From NCBI RefSeq assembly GCF_044810985.1, contig NZ_CP085242.1, forward strand, positions 310,001-374,000: 64,000 nucleotides of DNA, written 5' to 3'. Source of the stretch: Marinospirillum sp031581385 (lineage in GTDB: Bacteria > Pseudomonadota > Gammaproteobacteria > Pseudomonadales > Halomonadaceae). The notes beneath the pieces were generated by a model, which had not been told where the DNA came from, ran no database searches, and saw only the letters and a list, made by a program, of their open reading frames with translations. A program made the translations under genes and the position numbers. Position 1 is the first letter of the stretch. Each line of letters opens with the position of its first letter. This document shows, in pieces, positions 42,042 through 50,399 of the stretch.

Positions 42042-43203
42042 TTCAGCCAGCCAGGTTTTGGATGTTCGCGTTGCCGGTCGACCTGCTGGCCAGTTGTTTC
42101 GTGAGGATGGCCAACGGATCTTCATTTATCAGTCTGAAGATCCTGCGGATTTTGTTTCCCTGACGATGCCAGTGCGCAAACGGGATTATGTGCATCCTTG
42201 CTTGCACCCGGTATTCGAGATGCATTTGCCGGAAGGCTATTTGCTGGCGGTGATCAAGCGGCATTTCTCCAAGCTGGTCACTACAGATGATCTGGGGATT
42301 CTGGAGCTTCTGGCACCGGGCATTCGGGGGCGTTTGCACTATGGTGAAAGTGAAAAAGCTTCTGCTCCTTTATCCTTGAGCGATCTTCTTCAGCCCAGCC
42401 ATGCAGGCCTGTTTGAAGAGTTGGTTGAGCGCTTTGCTTTGCAATCCGCTTTAAGTGGTGTGCAGCCCAAGGTGCTGGCTCGCGTTGAAGACAAGGCTGC
42501 GCTTAGCCTGGATGATTATATAGTCAAGGCCTGGGGGGAGGATTACCCGCAGCTGGCTCTGAATGAATATTGGTGTATGCGGGTGGTCCAGGCCGCTGGT
42601 ATTCCTGTGCCAGACTTTTATCGCTCTGATGACGACCGTCTGTTTATCATGAAGCGCTTTGATTTAAAGGCTTCTGGCGAGGCACTGGGTTTTGAGGATT
42701 TTTGTGTTTTGCAGGGGCGGAAACGGGATGACAAGTATGAGGGAAGTTACGAGCAGTTGGTCAAAACCCTGAAGACGTTTGTCTCGCCTGCTTATAAGAG
42801 AGAGTCTTTGCAGCAGCTTTTCAAGTTGTTGGTGCTGAACAATCGCTTGCAGAATGGTGATGCTCACTTGAAAAACTTTGCGGTAGTCTACGAGGATATT
42901 CAGCATATTCGCCTGGCACCGGCTTATGATGTCGTCAGTACCACAGTTTACATTCCCAGTGATGTATCTGCCTTGACATTGATGGGGAGTCGCAAATGGT
43001 GGGGTAAAAAACACCTGTTACGCTTTGGAGTGCAGGTTTGTGATTTGACTCGCCATCAGGCTGAAAATCTTTATGCTGAATGTGAAGTGGCTTTAGCTAA
43101 GGTCAGTGAAGAAGTTGCCATTCAGCTGGAAAAAGAAACCCACCCTGATAAGATTCGAATTCTGAATCACCTGCTGTTCTTGATGGTGGAGTCTCATAAG
43201 TAG
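42034..43203 (+). CDS. hipA: HipA-type serine/threonine kinase toxin
   Basis: A 389-aa HipA-fold kinase. The N-terminal HipA_N region has VAGRPAGQLFREDG. ATP-binding features are LSGVQPKVLARVED and YIVKAW with the lysine. The catalytic loop is NGDAHLKNFAV with Asp276, and the metal-binding Asp299 is in APAYDVVST. In E. coli HipA phosphorylates GltX and induces dormancy; short HipA forms like this one are of uncertain target. Motifs are intact, so the kinase is probably functional. The pair is bracketed by near-identical composite REP repeats, which suggests it entered or could leave as a cassette. Confidence 0.92.
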   Translation: MTSSASQVLDVRVAGRPAGQLFREDGQRIFIYQSEDPADFVSLTMPVRKRDYVHPCLHPVFEMHLPEGYLLAVIKRHFSKLVTTDDLGILELLAPGIRGRLHYGESEKASAPLSLSDLLQPSHAGLFEELVERFALQSALSGVQPKVLARVEDKAALSLDDYIVKAWGEDYPQLALNEYWCMRVVQAAGIPVPDFYRSDDDRLFIMKRFDLKASGEALGFEDFCVLQGRKRDDKYEGSYEQLVKTLKTFVSPAYKRESLQQLFKLLVLNNRLQNGDAHLKNFAVVYEDIQHIRLAPAYDVVSTTVYIPSDVSALTLMGSRKWWGKKHLLRFGVQVCDLTRHQAENLYAECEVALAKVSEEVAIQLEKETHPDKIRILNHLLFLMVESHK

Positions 43204-43212
43204 GAGCTTTCT

Positions 43213-43326
43213 GTGGGAGCTCGCTCCGCGAGCGATATTTTTGAGAATCGCGCAGGGGACTGCGCTCCCACAAGGGCTGCGCTTCCATAGTTGGAGGTTG
43301 TTGTAGGAGCTCACTCAGTGAGCGAT
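43213..43326. repeat. REP cluster downstream of hipBA, including the matching composite
   Basis: A composite at 43213-43271 (direct GCTCGC unit, spacer ATTTTTGAGA, inverted GCGCAG unit) matches the one at 41653-41711, with about two differences seen by eye. A further direct unit at 43303-43326 has stem GCTCAC-TCA-GTGAGC. pgi starts 24 bases later. Confidence 0.88.
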
Positions 43327-43350
43327 CGTTAGCTATTAATCAGGAAGTTT

Positions 43351-45009
43351 ATGTCTCAGGAATTGTTAACCCGGCGCCGTGCCTTTACTGAGTTACAGGC
43401 CTTGGCTGAACAGCAAAAACCTCTGGTGGATTTGTTCAGTGATGATCCCCGGCGGGCGGAAAAGATGACGGTGGCTGCCGGTTCTTTGACGCTGGATTTC
43501 AGTAAGCAGCGGGTAACACCTGAGGTGTTGAAAACCCTGGAAAAGCTGGCGCTGGAGGTGGATTTGCCGGGGCGTATTGCTGCGCTCTTTGCCGGTGAAA
43601 AGGTGAATCTGAGCGAAGACCGGGCTGCACTGCATACGGCCTTGCGCGCTCCCTCCGGTAAGCGCCCAGCAGGTCTTGAGGCGGTGGATGAGCAGCTGGA
43701 GCGGATGGCTGCTCTGGTGGAGAAGGTACAATCCGGTGTCTGGCGTGGGTTTTCCGGTAAACGCATCACCGACGTGGTGAATCTGGGTGTGGGCGGCAGT
43801 GATCTGGGGCCTTTGATGGTGACTCAGGCGCTGCGCGAGTATACCCGACCTGAAGCAACGCATTTGAAGGTGCATTTTGCTTCGACCATTGATGGCAGTC
43901 AGTTATTTGATTTGCTGGCGCATTTGAATCCGGAAACCACGCTTTTTACGATTTCGTCCAAGTCGTTCACCACCATCGATACCCTATCCAATGCCGATAC
44001 GGTACGGGCCTGGCTGGGTGGTTATTGCCCGGATTCCGAGCTGCTGCATCGCTGTCATTTTGTAGGGGTTTCGGCTTCAGCGGAAAAGATGACCGCCTGG
44101 GGCCTGCCGGAAGCGAATCAGCTGTATTTCTGGGACTGGGTCGGCGGGCGTTTTTCGCTTTGGGCGACCATTGGTCTGCCGATTGCTCTGGCTCTGGGTA
44201 TGCCGGTGTTCCGCGAACTGCTGGCTGGTGCCCATGAACTGGATGAGCATTTCCGTTCTGCCCCGCCCCTGGAAAACCTGCCGATGTTGCTGGCGCTGCT
44301 GGGGGTATGGAATGTTAATTGCCTGGATATCCGTGCCCATGCCATTTTGCCCTATGACGGGCGTTTGAAGTATTTCCCTTCTTACCTGGAACAGCTGGAA
44401 ATGGAAAGCAACGGCAAGTCAGTCACCCGTGAAGGGGTGCCGCTGGATTATGCCACCTGCCCGGTGCTCTGGGGTGAAATCGGGGCCAATGCCCAACATG
44501 CTTTTTACCAGTTGTTGCATCAGGGCACCCAGGCGGTGGCTTCGGACTTTATTATTGCCGCCAGCCGCTATGAGAGCATGAAGGATTCAGCCCACTATGA
44601 ATCTCTTATGACCCAGCACGAATTGAATATTGCCAACTGCCTGGCCCAATCGCGGGTGCTGGCCTTGGGCAATGCTGCGGTGGATCCCACCGATAACCCT
44701 TTTCGACATTATCCCGGTAACCAACCTTCTTCCAGCCTGGTGGTGGATTCCTTGAATGCGCGTTCTCTGGGCGCTTTGATCGCCTTGTATGAGCATAAGG
44801 TTTATGCCCAGGCCTGCCTTTGGGGGATCAACCCTTTTGACCAATGGGGCGTCGAGCTGGGTAAGCAGGTGGCCAAGGAGTTGTTGCCGTATTTGAATAA
44901 TGTAGGAGCTCGCTCTGCGAGCGATAATCGCGCAGGGGACTGCGCTCCCACAATGGATTCCTCTACCCTTAATCTTTCAAAACTGATTCAGGGAGGAAGC
45001 AACCAATGA
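43351..45009 (+). CDS. pgi: Glucose-6-phosphate isomerase with REP insertion in its tail
   Basis: Interconverts glucose-6-phosphate and fructose-6-phosphate. The 552-aa protein carries both Pgi signatures, DWVGGRFSLWATIGLPIA and INPFDQWGVELGKQVA, plus LGVGGSDLGPLM and SKSFTTIDT. AGGAAG precedes the ATG by 4 bases. Near the C-terminus, after LLPYLNN, the sequence VGARSASDNRAGDCAPT is encoded by a REP pair (44902-44951). It is followed by DSSTLNLSKLI, which matches the HDSSTNGLI tail known from E. coli Pgi. The REPs therefore appear inserted in frame without removing the real C-terminus. The next gene overlaps by 4 nt. Confidence 0.95.
   Translation: MSQELLTRRRAFTELQALAEQQKPLVDLFSDDPRRAEKMTVAAGSLTLDFSKQRVTPEVLKTLEKLALEVDLPGRIAALFAGEKVNLSEDRAALHTALRAPSGKRPAGLEAVDEQLERMAALVEKVQSGVWRGFSGKRITDVVNLGVGGSDLGPLMVTQALREYTRPEATHLKVHFASTIDGSQLFDLLAHLNPETTLFTISSKSFTTIDTLSNADTVRAWLGGYCPDSELLHRCHFVGVSASAEKMTAWGLPEANQLYFWDWVGGRFSLWATIGLPIALALGMPVFRELLAGAHELDEHFRSAPPLENLPMLLALLGVWNVNCLDIRAHAILPYDGRLKYFPSYLEQLEMESNGKSVTREGVPLDYATCPVLWGEIGANAQHAFYQLLHQGTQAVASDFIIAASRYESMKDSAHYESLMTQHELNIANCLAQSRVLALGNAAVDPTDNPFRHYPGNQPSSSLVVDSLNARSLGALIALYEHKVYAQACLWGINPFDQWGVELGKQVAKELLPYLNNVGARSASDNRAGDCAPTMDSSTLNLSKLIQGGSNQ
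44902..44951. repeat. REP pair inside the pgi coding sequence
   Basis: A direct GCTCGC-TCT-GCGAGC unit (44902-44925) and an inverted GCGCAG unit (44927-44951) are joined without spacer. They are read in frame as roughly 17 residues of Pgi. Confidence 0.9.
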
Positions 45010-46277
45010 AAATCCTGATTCTTGGCGAAGACCTGGTGGCCTGGACTCTGGCAGCTGCTTTGGGTTCGACCGGTTGCAGTGTGCGTATGACTGTCAGCGA
45101 ACTGCCGGGTGCGGCCAGTGAAGAGGTGGAGCCGGATTTGTCACGGCTGCTGGATCAGCAACTGGAAAACGGGCGTTTGCAGTTGGCTTTCGGGTTCAAT
45201 AAGAATGACAGCAGCGCTCTGGATTTATTGATTGATGCCCGGGATTTTTCCAGTCAGGAAGAGCTCCTGGCGGTGGTGCAAAAAACAGGTTTCCCGCGCC
45301 TGGTGGCTCTGGTGCAGCCGGTTCCCCTGGGCACAACGGATATTTTGCAGGAACAATTGAATGGTCTTTCCAGCCAGCCACCCCAGGTGGTTTTCTGGCC
45401 CAATTTTATTCAATCCGGTCGTGCCCTGGAAAGTTTTACCCGTGTTGAGCAGCTTTTGCTGGGTAGTCGCGATGCCTGGGCTACACGCCAGATCAAACGC
45501 CTGATGCAACCCTTTAACCGCAGTCTGGACCGCTTTCGGGTGATGAGCCCCAGAGAAGCGGAACTGACCAAGGTGGCGATTAACGGTATGCTGGCCACCC
45601 GTGTGAGTTTTATGAATGAGCTGGCCCAGTTGGCGGAACGTCAGGGTATCGACATTGAAGCTGTGCGCCAGGGTATGGGGGCCGACTCGCGGATTGGTTT
45701 TCAGTATCTGTATCCGGGTTGTGGTTTTGGTGGCGAAGCTTTTCTGCAGACGCTGGAGCAGTTGAATACAGAGCTGTCGGCCAGTCGCACCGCAGATCAG
45801 GGGCTTTTGACCAGTGTGCAGACCATCAACAATCAGCAAAAAGACCTGCTGTTTCAGAAGCTGTGGCGTTTTTATAAAGCCAACCTGGCCGGTAAAAAAG
45901 TGGCTCTTTGGGGCTGTTCTTTCAAGCCCAACACGTCCAGTGTTTCCGGCAGCCCGGCTTTGCACCTGATTGAAGCACTGCTGGCTCATAATGTGGAAGT
46001 GGTGGCCTATGACCCACGGGCACTGCCAGCGGTACAGAAACATTTTGCCGGTGAGGTAGGCCTGAGTGTGGCGGCTTCACCGGAAGCGGCGGCAGTGGGT
46101 GCTGATGCCATTCTGGTGGTCACGGAATGGAAAGAGTTCTGGAACCTGGATCTGGCTTCAATTCAGTCACGAATGAAAAAGCCTTTACTGCTGGATGGAC
46201 GTAATATCTACAACCCCGAAGAACTGGCCGAACAGGGCTGGGTTTATTCCGGCGTTGGGAGAGGGCAAGTTGTTTGA
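45006..46277 (+). CDS. UDP-glucose dehydrogenase-like protein lacking active-site residues
   Basis: A 423-aa member of the UDP-glucose/GDP-mannose dehydrogenase family that looks inactive. The fold is well kept: EAELTKVAINGMLATRVSFMNELAQLAER, QGMGADSRIGFQYLYPGCGFGG, VALWGCSFKPNTSSVSGSPALHLIEALL and VVTEWKEF. The catalytic Cys of GGSCFPKD is replaced (GGEAFLQT, Ala245), as are its Lys and Asp neighbours. The NAD motif GxGYVG is LGEDLVAW, STVPVGT is VQPVPLGT, and the NPEFLREG Glu region is WPNFIQSG. The frame is long, uninterrupted and overlaps pgi by 4 nt, so it is not an ordinary decaying gene. It may act as a regulator, scaffold or nucleotide-sugar sensor between pgi and galU. The role is inferred only from position. 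Confidence 0.8.
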   Translation: MKILILGEDLVAWTLAAALGSTGCSVRMTVSELPGAASEEVEPDLSRLLDQQLENGRLQLAFGFNKNDSSALDLLIDARDFSSQEELLAVVQKTGFPRLVALVQPVPLGTTDILQEQLNGLSSQPPQVVFWPNFIQSGRALESFTRVEQLLLGSRDAWATRQIKRLMQPFNRSLDRFRVMSPREAELTKVAINGMLATRVSFMNELAQLAERQGIDIEAVRQGMGADSRIGFQYLYPGCGFGGEAFLQTLEQLNTELSASRTADQGLLTSVQTINNQQKDLLFQKLWRFYKANLAGKKVALWGCSFKPNTSSVSGSPALHLIEALLAHNVEVVAYDPRALPAVQKHFAGEVGLSVAASPEAAAVGADAILVVTEWKEFWNLDLASIQSRMKKPLLLDGRNIYNPEELAEQGWVYSGVGRGQVV

Positions 46278-46293
46278 ATTGTGGGAGTTTTCT

Positions 46294-46317
46294 GTGAGAG
46301 CTCACTCTGTGAGCGAT
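46294..46317. repeat. REP unit before galU
   Basis: One direct unit, GTGAGAGCTCAC-TCT-GTGAGCGAT, with a loose GTGGGAG head at 46280. It is the last REP I see; none is visible from here to 64000. Confidence 0.82.
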
Positions 46318-46361
46318 GGGTTGTAAATAATTTTTAACTATATAGAAAGCTTGGAGTTTTC

Positions 46362-47222
46362 ATGTCTTCAAAACTGCGTAAAGCCATTATCCCTGTAGCC
46401 GGTTTGGGAACCCGTTTGTTGCCTATCAGCAAGGCGATTCCCAAGGAAATGGTGCCGGTGGTGGATCGCCCTTTGATTCAGCATGTGGTGGAAGAAGCTT
46501 TGGCAGCCGGTTTGAATGAAATCATTCTGGTGACCCGCAGTGGCAAGTCAGCGGTGGAAGATCATTTTGATGGTCATTATGAGTTGGAAGCCGAGTTGGA
46601 GAAGAAAGGCAAAACTGCGCTCTTGGAAACTCTGCGAGCCATAGCGCCTCCCGAGCTGAAAATCACCAGTGTGCGTCAGGATCGCGCTCTGGGTCTGGGG
46701 CATGCCATTTACTGTGCGGCTTATCTGGTGCAGCCGGATGAACCCTTTGCCGTGATTCTGCCGGATGTGCTGGTTAAACCCCAAGCGGGTGAAACGGGCG
46801 GTGATCTTGAGTCAATGGTGAAAGCTTTTGAAGCTCGCAAGGCCGTCCAGATCATGGTGGAAGAAGTGCCTATTGAGCGGGTTGATCAGTATGGTATTGT
46901 GGATTGCCAGGGTGTTGAGCTGGCTGCGGGGGAATCAACCGCTATTACTTCGCTGGTGGAAAAGCCGAAACCTGAAGCTGCGCCCAGTCGTCTTTCGGTT
47001 ATCGGTCGTTATATCCTGCCCGGTGAAATCATGCCGGTACTGGGGCGCACTCAGCCAGGGGCCGGTAATGAAATCCAACTGACGGATGCGATTGCAGAAA
47101 TCATTCAGCAGGGCCATGCAGTGGAAGCCTGGCGGATGCAGGGCCGTACTTTTGACTGTGGACATATTCAAGGCTGGTTGCAGGCCAATCAAGCTCTGGG
47201 TCAGGAAGCTGGCTTGCTGTGA
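46362..47222 (+). CDS. galU: UTP-glucose-1-phosphate uridylyltransferase
   Basis: Forms UDP-glucose from glucose-1-phosphate and UTP. The 286-aa protein begins KAIIPVAGLGTRLLPISKAIPKEMVPVVDRPLIQHVVEEA, the nucleotidyltransferase signature, with LILVTRSGK-type and DQYGIVDCQG segments and a C-terminal TFDCGHIQGWLQANQAL. CTTGGAG at 46349-46355 supports the ATG at 46362. With pgi and Ugd it supplies UDP-sugars for the surface glycans encoded on both sides. Confidence 0.95.
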   Translation: MSSKLRKAIIPVAGLGTRLLPISKAIPKEMVPVVDRPLIQHVVEEALAAGLNEIILVTRSGKSAVEDHFDGHYELEAELEKKGKTALLETLRAIAPPELKITSVRQDRALGLGHAIYCAAYLVQPDEPFAVILPDVLVKPQAGETGGDLESMVKAFEARKAVQIMVEEVPIERVDQYGIVDCQGVELAAGESTAITSLVEKPKPEAAPSRLSVIGRYILPGEIMPVLGRTQPGAGNEIQLTDAIAEIIQQGHAVEAWRMQGRTFDCGHIQGWLQANQALGQEAGLL

Positions 47223-47307
47223 CATCCTGCCGCAGTTTCAAGACAAGCAAGCGACAGAAAGGTTACAATGGCCGTTTTTGCTATTTTCATTGACTGTGAG
47301 AGTTTAA

Positions 47308-49080
47308 GTGACAAACAAGCAAGAACCCACGAAAAAAGAGGCCAGTAGCTGGGCTTCCTACAAGCGTCTATTAAAGTATGTGCGTCCTTACTGGCCGATT
47401 TTTCTGTTGTCTGTTCTGGGTTATGCCATTTATGCAGGCTCCAGTACGGCCTTTGCACACATCCTGAAAATGCTGGTGGATTCCATTGAGCAGGGTATGG
47501 AAGACAAGCGTTTGTTCTTCCCTTTGGTTGTTGTGGGGATTTTTGCGTTACGCGGGGTGGGTACTTTTCTGGGCACCTACTTTATGGCACACATCGCCAG
47601 GCAACTGGTGCATCATCTGCGTATGGATCTGTTCAAGAGTTTCCTGGTACTGCCGGCGCGTTTTTATGATCAACACTCTTCCGGGCACCTGGTTTCCCGC
47701 CTGACTTATAATGTTGAACAGGTCACAGGTGCTGCCACTAAGGCCGTTACCGTACTTTTGCGTGAAGGTCTGTTTGTTATTGGTCTGATGGGCTATCTGC
47801 TCTGGACCAACTGGGCGTTGGCACTGATTTTTGTCGCTGTGTCCCCTGTTATTGGTTTGACCGTCAATTATGCCAGTAAGCGTTTTCGCAAGCTCAGTCG
47901 CCGGATTCAGAACTCCATGGGGGATGTAACCCATGTGGCTTCGGAAGCCATCAGTGGCTATCGGGTGGTGCGCAGCTTTGGTGGCAGTGATTTCGAATAT
48001 CAGAGATTCAGCAAAGCCAGTGATTACAACCGCCGCCAGGCGATGAAAATGGCTTTGACCAAAGCAGTCAATACCCCTGTAGTGCAATTGATTGTTGCTG
48101 CTGCCTTGGGCTTTCTGGTCTGGCTGGCTCTTTCCCCGGAGTTGATGGGGAATATGACCCCTGGTGAGTTCATTGCTTTTTTGACAGCTGCTTCTTTAAT
48201 GGCCAAACCCCTGCGTCAGCTGACTGAAATCAACAATGAAATTCAAAAAGGTCTGGCGGCAGCCCAGGATGTTTTTGTGTTTCTGGATATGCCCGCAGAG
48301 CCGGATACAGGCACTAAAACCCTGCAAAGAGCCCAGGGCGAAGTGGTCTTCGAGCAAGTGAGTTTTCGTTATGGAGATGACCAGCCTCTGGCACTGAAGA
48401 AGATCAACTTTCATGTTAAACCCGGTGAAATGATTGCTCTGGTTGGGCGTTCAGGCAGTGGCAAGTCAACCCTGGCCAGCCTGATTCCACGCTTTTACGA
48501 GGTTTCGGAAGGTCAGATTCTTCTGGATGGAATACCAGTTCAGGAATTGACTCTGACCAGCCTGCGCGAACAGATTGCCATCGTGACTCAGCAGGTCACG
48601 CTTTTTAATGACACCCTGGCTGCGAATATTGCTTACGGTATGAAGGAGCCTTCCCGCGAGCAAATCGAAGCAGCAGCCAAGGCCGCCTATGTCATGGATT
48701 TTGTTGATAAGCTCCCTGATGGCCTGGATACTTTGGTGGGCGATAACGGCGTACTGCTGTCGGGTGGACAGAGACAACGGATTGCCATTGCCAGGGCCAT
48801 CCTCAAGGATGCACCTATACTAGTACTGGATGAGGCCACTTCTGCATTGGATACCGAATCCGAGCGCTATATCCAAAAGGCACTGGAGTACGTCATGCAG
48901 GACAGAACTACTTTTGTGATTGCACATCGCCTCTCAACCATAGAAAATGCGGACCGAATTCTGGTGGTATCGGAGGGTGAGATAACTGAGGAAGGTAGCC
49001 ATGAAGAACTGATTGGTCAGAATGGAATCTACGCCCAGCTGCACCAGATGCAATTTCATGAGCAAGTAACACCACAATGA
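47308..49080 (+). CDS. msbA: Lipid A export ATP-binding/permease protein MsbA
   Basis: Homodimeric ABC flippase moving lipid A-core across the inner membrane. The 590-aa half-transporter starts at a GTG and has six membrane helices in about 25-320 (YVRPYWPIFLLSVLGYAIYAGSST at the start). The ATPase has Walker A GRSGSGKST at 380-388, the Q-loop IVTQQVTLF, signature LSGGQRQRIAIARAI and LDEATSALDTESE. The motif HHLRMDLFKSFLVLPARFYDQHSSGHLVSRLTYNVEQV is typical of MsbA. Its stop overlaps the next gene (ATGA), tying it to an O-antigen ligase-like gene. Motifs favour MsbA over a general exporter. Confidence 0.93.
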   Translation: MTNKQEPTKKEASSWASYKRLLKYVRPYWPIFLLSVLGYAIYAGSSTAFAHILKMLVDSIEQGMEDKRLFFPLVVVGIFALRGVGTFLGTYFMAHIARQLVHHLRMDLFKSFLVLPARFYDQHSSGHLVSRLTYNVEQVTGAATKAVTVLLREGLFVIGLMGYLLWTNWALALIFVAVSPVIGLTVNYASKRFRKLSRRIQNSMGDVTHVASEAISGYRVVRSFGGSDFEYQRFSKASDYNRRQAMKMALTKAVNTPVVQLIVAAALGFLVWLALSPELMGNMTPGEFIAFLTAASLMAKPLRQLTEINNEIQKGLAAAQDVFVFLDMPAEPDTGTKTLQRAQGEVVFEQVSFRYGDDQPLALKKINFHVKPGEMIALVGRSGSGKSTLASLIPRFYEVSEGQILLDGIPVQELTLTSLREQIAIVTQQVTLFNDTLAANIAYGMKEPSREQIEAAAKAAYVMDFVDKLPDGLDTLVGDNGVLLSGGQRQRIAIARAILKDAPILVLDEATSALDTESERYIQKALEYVMQDRTTFVIAHRLSTIENADRILVVSEGEITEEGSHEELIGQNGIYAQLHQMQFHEQVTPQ

Positions 49081-50399
49081 TTAATAAAAAAAGTGTAGAT
49101 TCCTATATGTATAAAGGAAAAATAGAGGCATTGAGATTGCTTGTTATATTCCTTTATTCTTTGTATTTGTTTTTGTATTTCTCAATGCTTGAAGACCCGG
49201 TGGCTTTGGAGTATTTGATATATCTTCTTGGGATTATATACTTTGTTTCTAACTTAAAGTCTAATTTTAGCTTGGTTTTTAGAACCCCACCATTTTACTT
49301 TGTGGTTGCTGTAGGTGTTATTCCATTACTAAGCTGGACTTTTATGTTTATTCAAAGACCAGAACTAAATGCACAAATGTTAGGTCTTAGAGAATACCTT
49401 CGTTATGTGTTTTTATTGCCGCTGGCTTTGATACTCAAAGGAGAGTTTAAGTGGGTCATGGCAATAGTTCTTTCGTTTATTGCAGGGGTTTTTATTGCAC
49501 CATGGTCGCCTGGCGCTGAAAATAATCTATTAAATTCTCTGGATGGACAAAGACTAGCGTTCCACCTTAATCCGATAAGAGCAGGTTTGATCTTATCGGT
49601 TGCTTTGTTTTTTATGGTTTTTGTTGTTGTTGACATATTGGAAAAAAGTTCAACAAAATTCAAATTTTTAATAGCGCTTTCTTTTAGCTCTTATTTTTTT
49701 GTAATGATACTGTATACGCAGTCAAGGACAGCTCTTTTATCAGTGCTTATTAGTATTTCTTTGATATTTGTTTTATCAGTTTTTAGTGAAGGCGTGGCGT
49801 TCTTTAAAAAATGGATAAAACATATTTCTATTAGTATTTTTATATTGGCTCTGCTCGGCGCTATTTTAGCAAATGGTTTAGGTTTAATTAATAAAACTCT
49901 ACCAGAACTTCAGATGCTATGGGGGGTTGTAACTGGAGATATAAAGGCAGTGCCCGATACCAGTTGGGGTTACCGCATACAGATGTGGTCTCTAGGACTT
50001 GAAGGTATATTGGAAAGACCGCTTTTGGGTTGGGGGAACATGGGTGGTGAACTTATTATAAGCCTATCAGGTAATGAATACTTCCAAAGACAGTTTGATC
50101 AATTACACAGCTCATATATTGAGCTGTCAGTACGCTATGGCGTTTTTTATACCTTAATTGTATGGTGGTTTTTTATCTGGGCTTTATTGAAGTGTTTTGG
50201 ATTATATAGATTTAGGAAATTAACATCAGGGCTTTTTTATTCCCTCTCGCTTATTTTGGTATTCTATTTTGTTGCCAATTTTTTCGGTTCCTTTTTGATT
50301 AGGTCAGATACTGAAAGACTATTCACAATTGTTTTTGGAATCGTTCTCTCATATTTTTATAAGTTTAGTGAACAAGATGGAGCTGCAAATCATGCCTAA
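49077..50399 (+). CDS. O-antigen ligase/polymerase-like membrane protein (WaaL type)
   Basis: A 440-aa membrane protein with about ten helices and the Wzy_C/O-antigen ligase features: GQRLAFHLNPIRAGLILSVALFF, YTQSRTALLSVLISISL, LGWGNMGGELI in the large periplasmic loop, and HSSYIELSVRYGVFYTLIVWWFF. The conserved Arg in QSRTA and His in the loop fit WaaL. It starts inside the msbA stop and is AT-rich compared with msbA. Position next to msbA, core transferases and a core kinase favours the ligase role over a second polymerase. Confidence 0.78.
   Translation: MINKKSVDSYMYKGKIEALRLLVIFLYSLYLFLYFSMLEDPVALEYLIYLLGIIYFVSNLKSNFSLVFRTPPFYFVVAVGVIPLLSWTFMFIQRPELNAQMLGLREYLRYVFLLPLALILKGEFKWVMAIVLSFIAGVFIAPWSPGAENNLLNSLDGQRLAFHLNPIRAGLILSVALFFMVFVVVDILEKSSTKFKFLIALSFSSYFFVMILYTQSRTALLSVLISISLIFVLSVFSEGVAFFKKWIKHISISIFILALLGAILANGLGLINKTLPELQMLWGVVTGDIKAVPDTSWGYRIQMWSLGLEGILERPLLGWGNMGGELIISLSGNEYFQRQFDQLHSSYIELSVRYGVFYTLIVWWFFIWALLKCFGLYRFRKLTSGLFYSLSLILVFYFVANFFGSFLIRSDTERLFTIVFGIVLSYFYKFSEQDGAANHA

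Noticed and set aside
45225..46043. 272-aa open frame on the minus strand
   Set aside because: It lies fully antisense to the dehydrogenase-like gene, has no recognisable domain, and its composition mirrors the sense codons.
47548..48087. 179-aa open frame on the minus strand
   Set aside because: Antisense to msbA; low-complexity His/Gln-rich shadow of a sense coding region.
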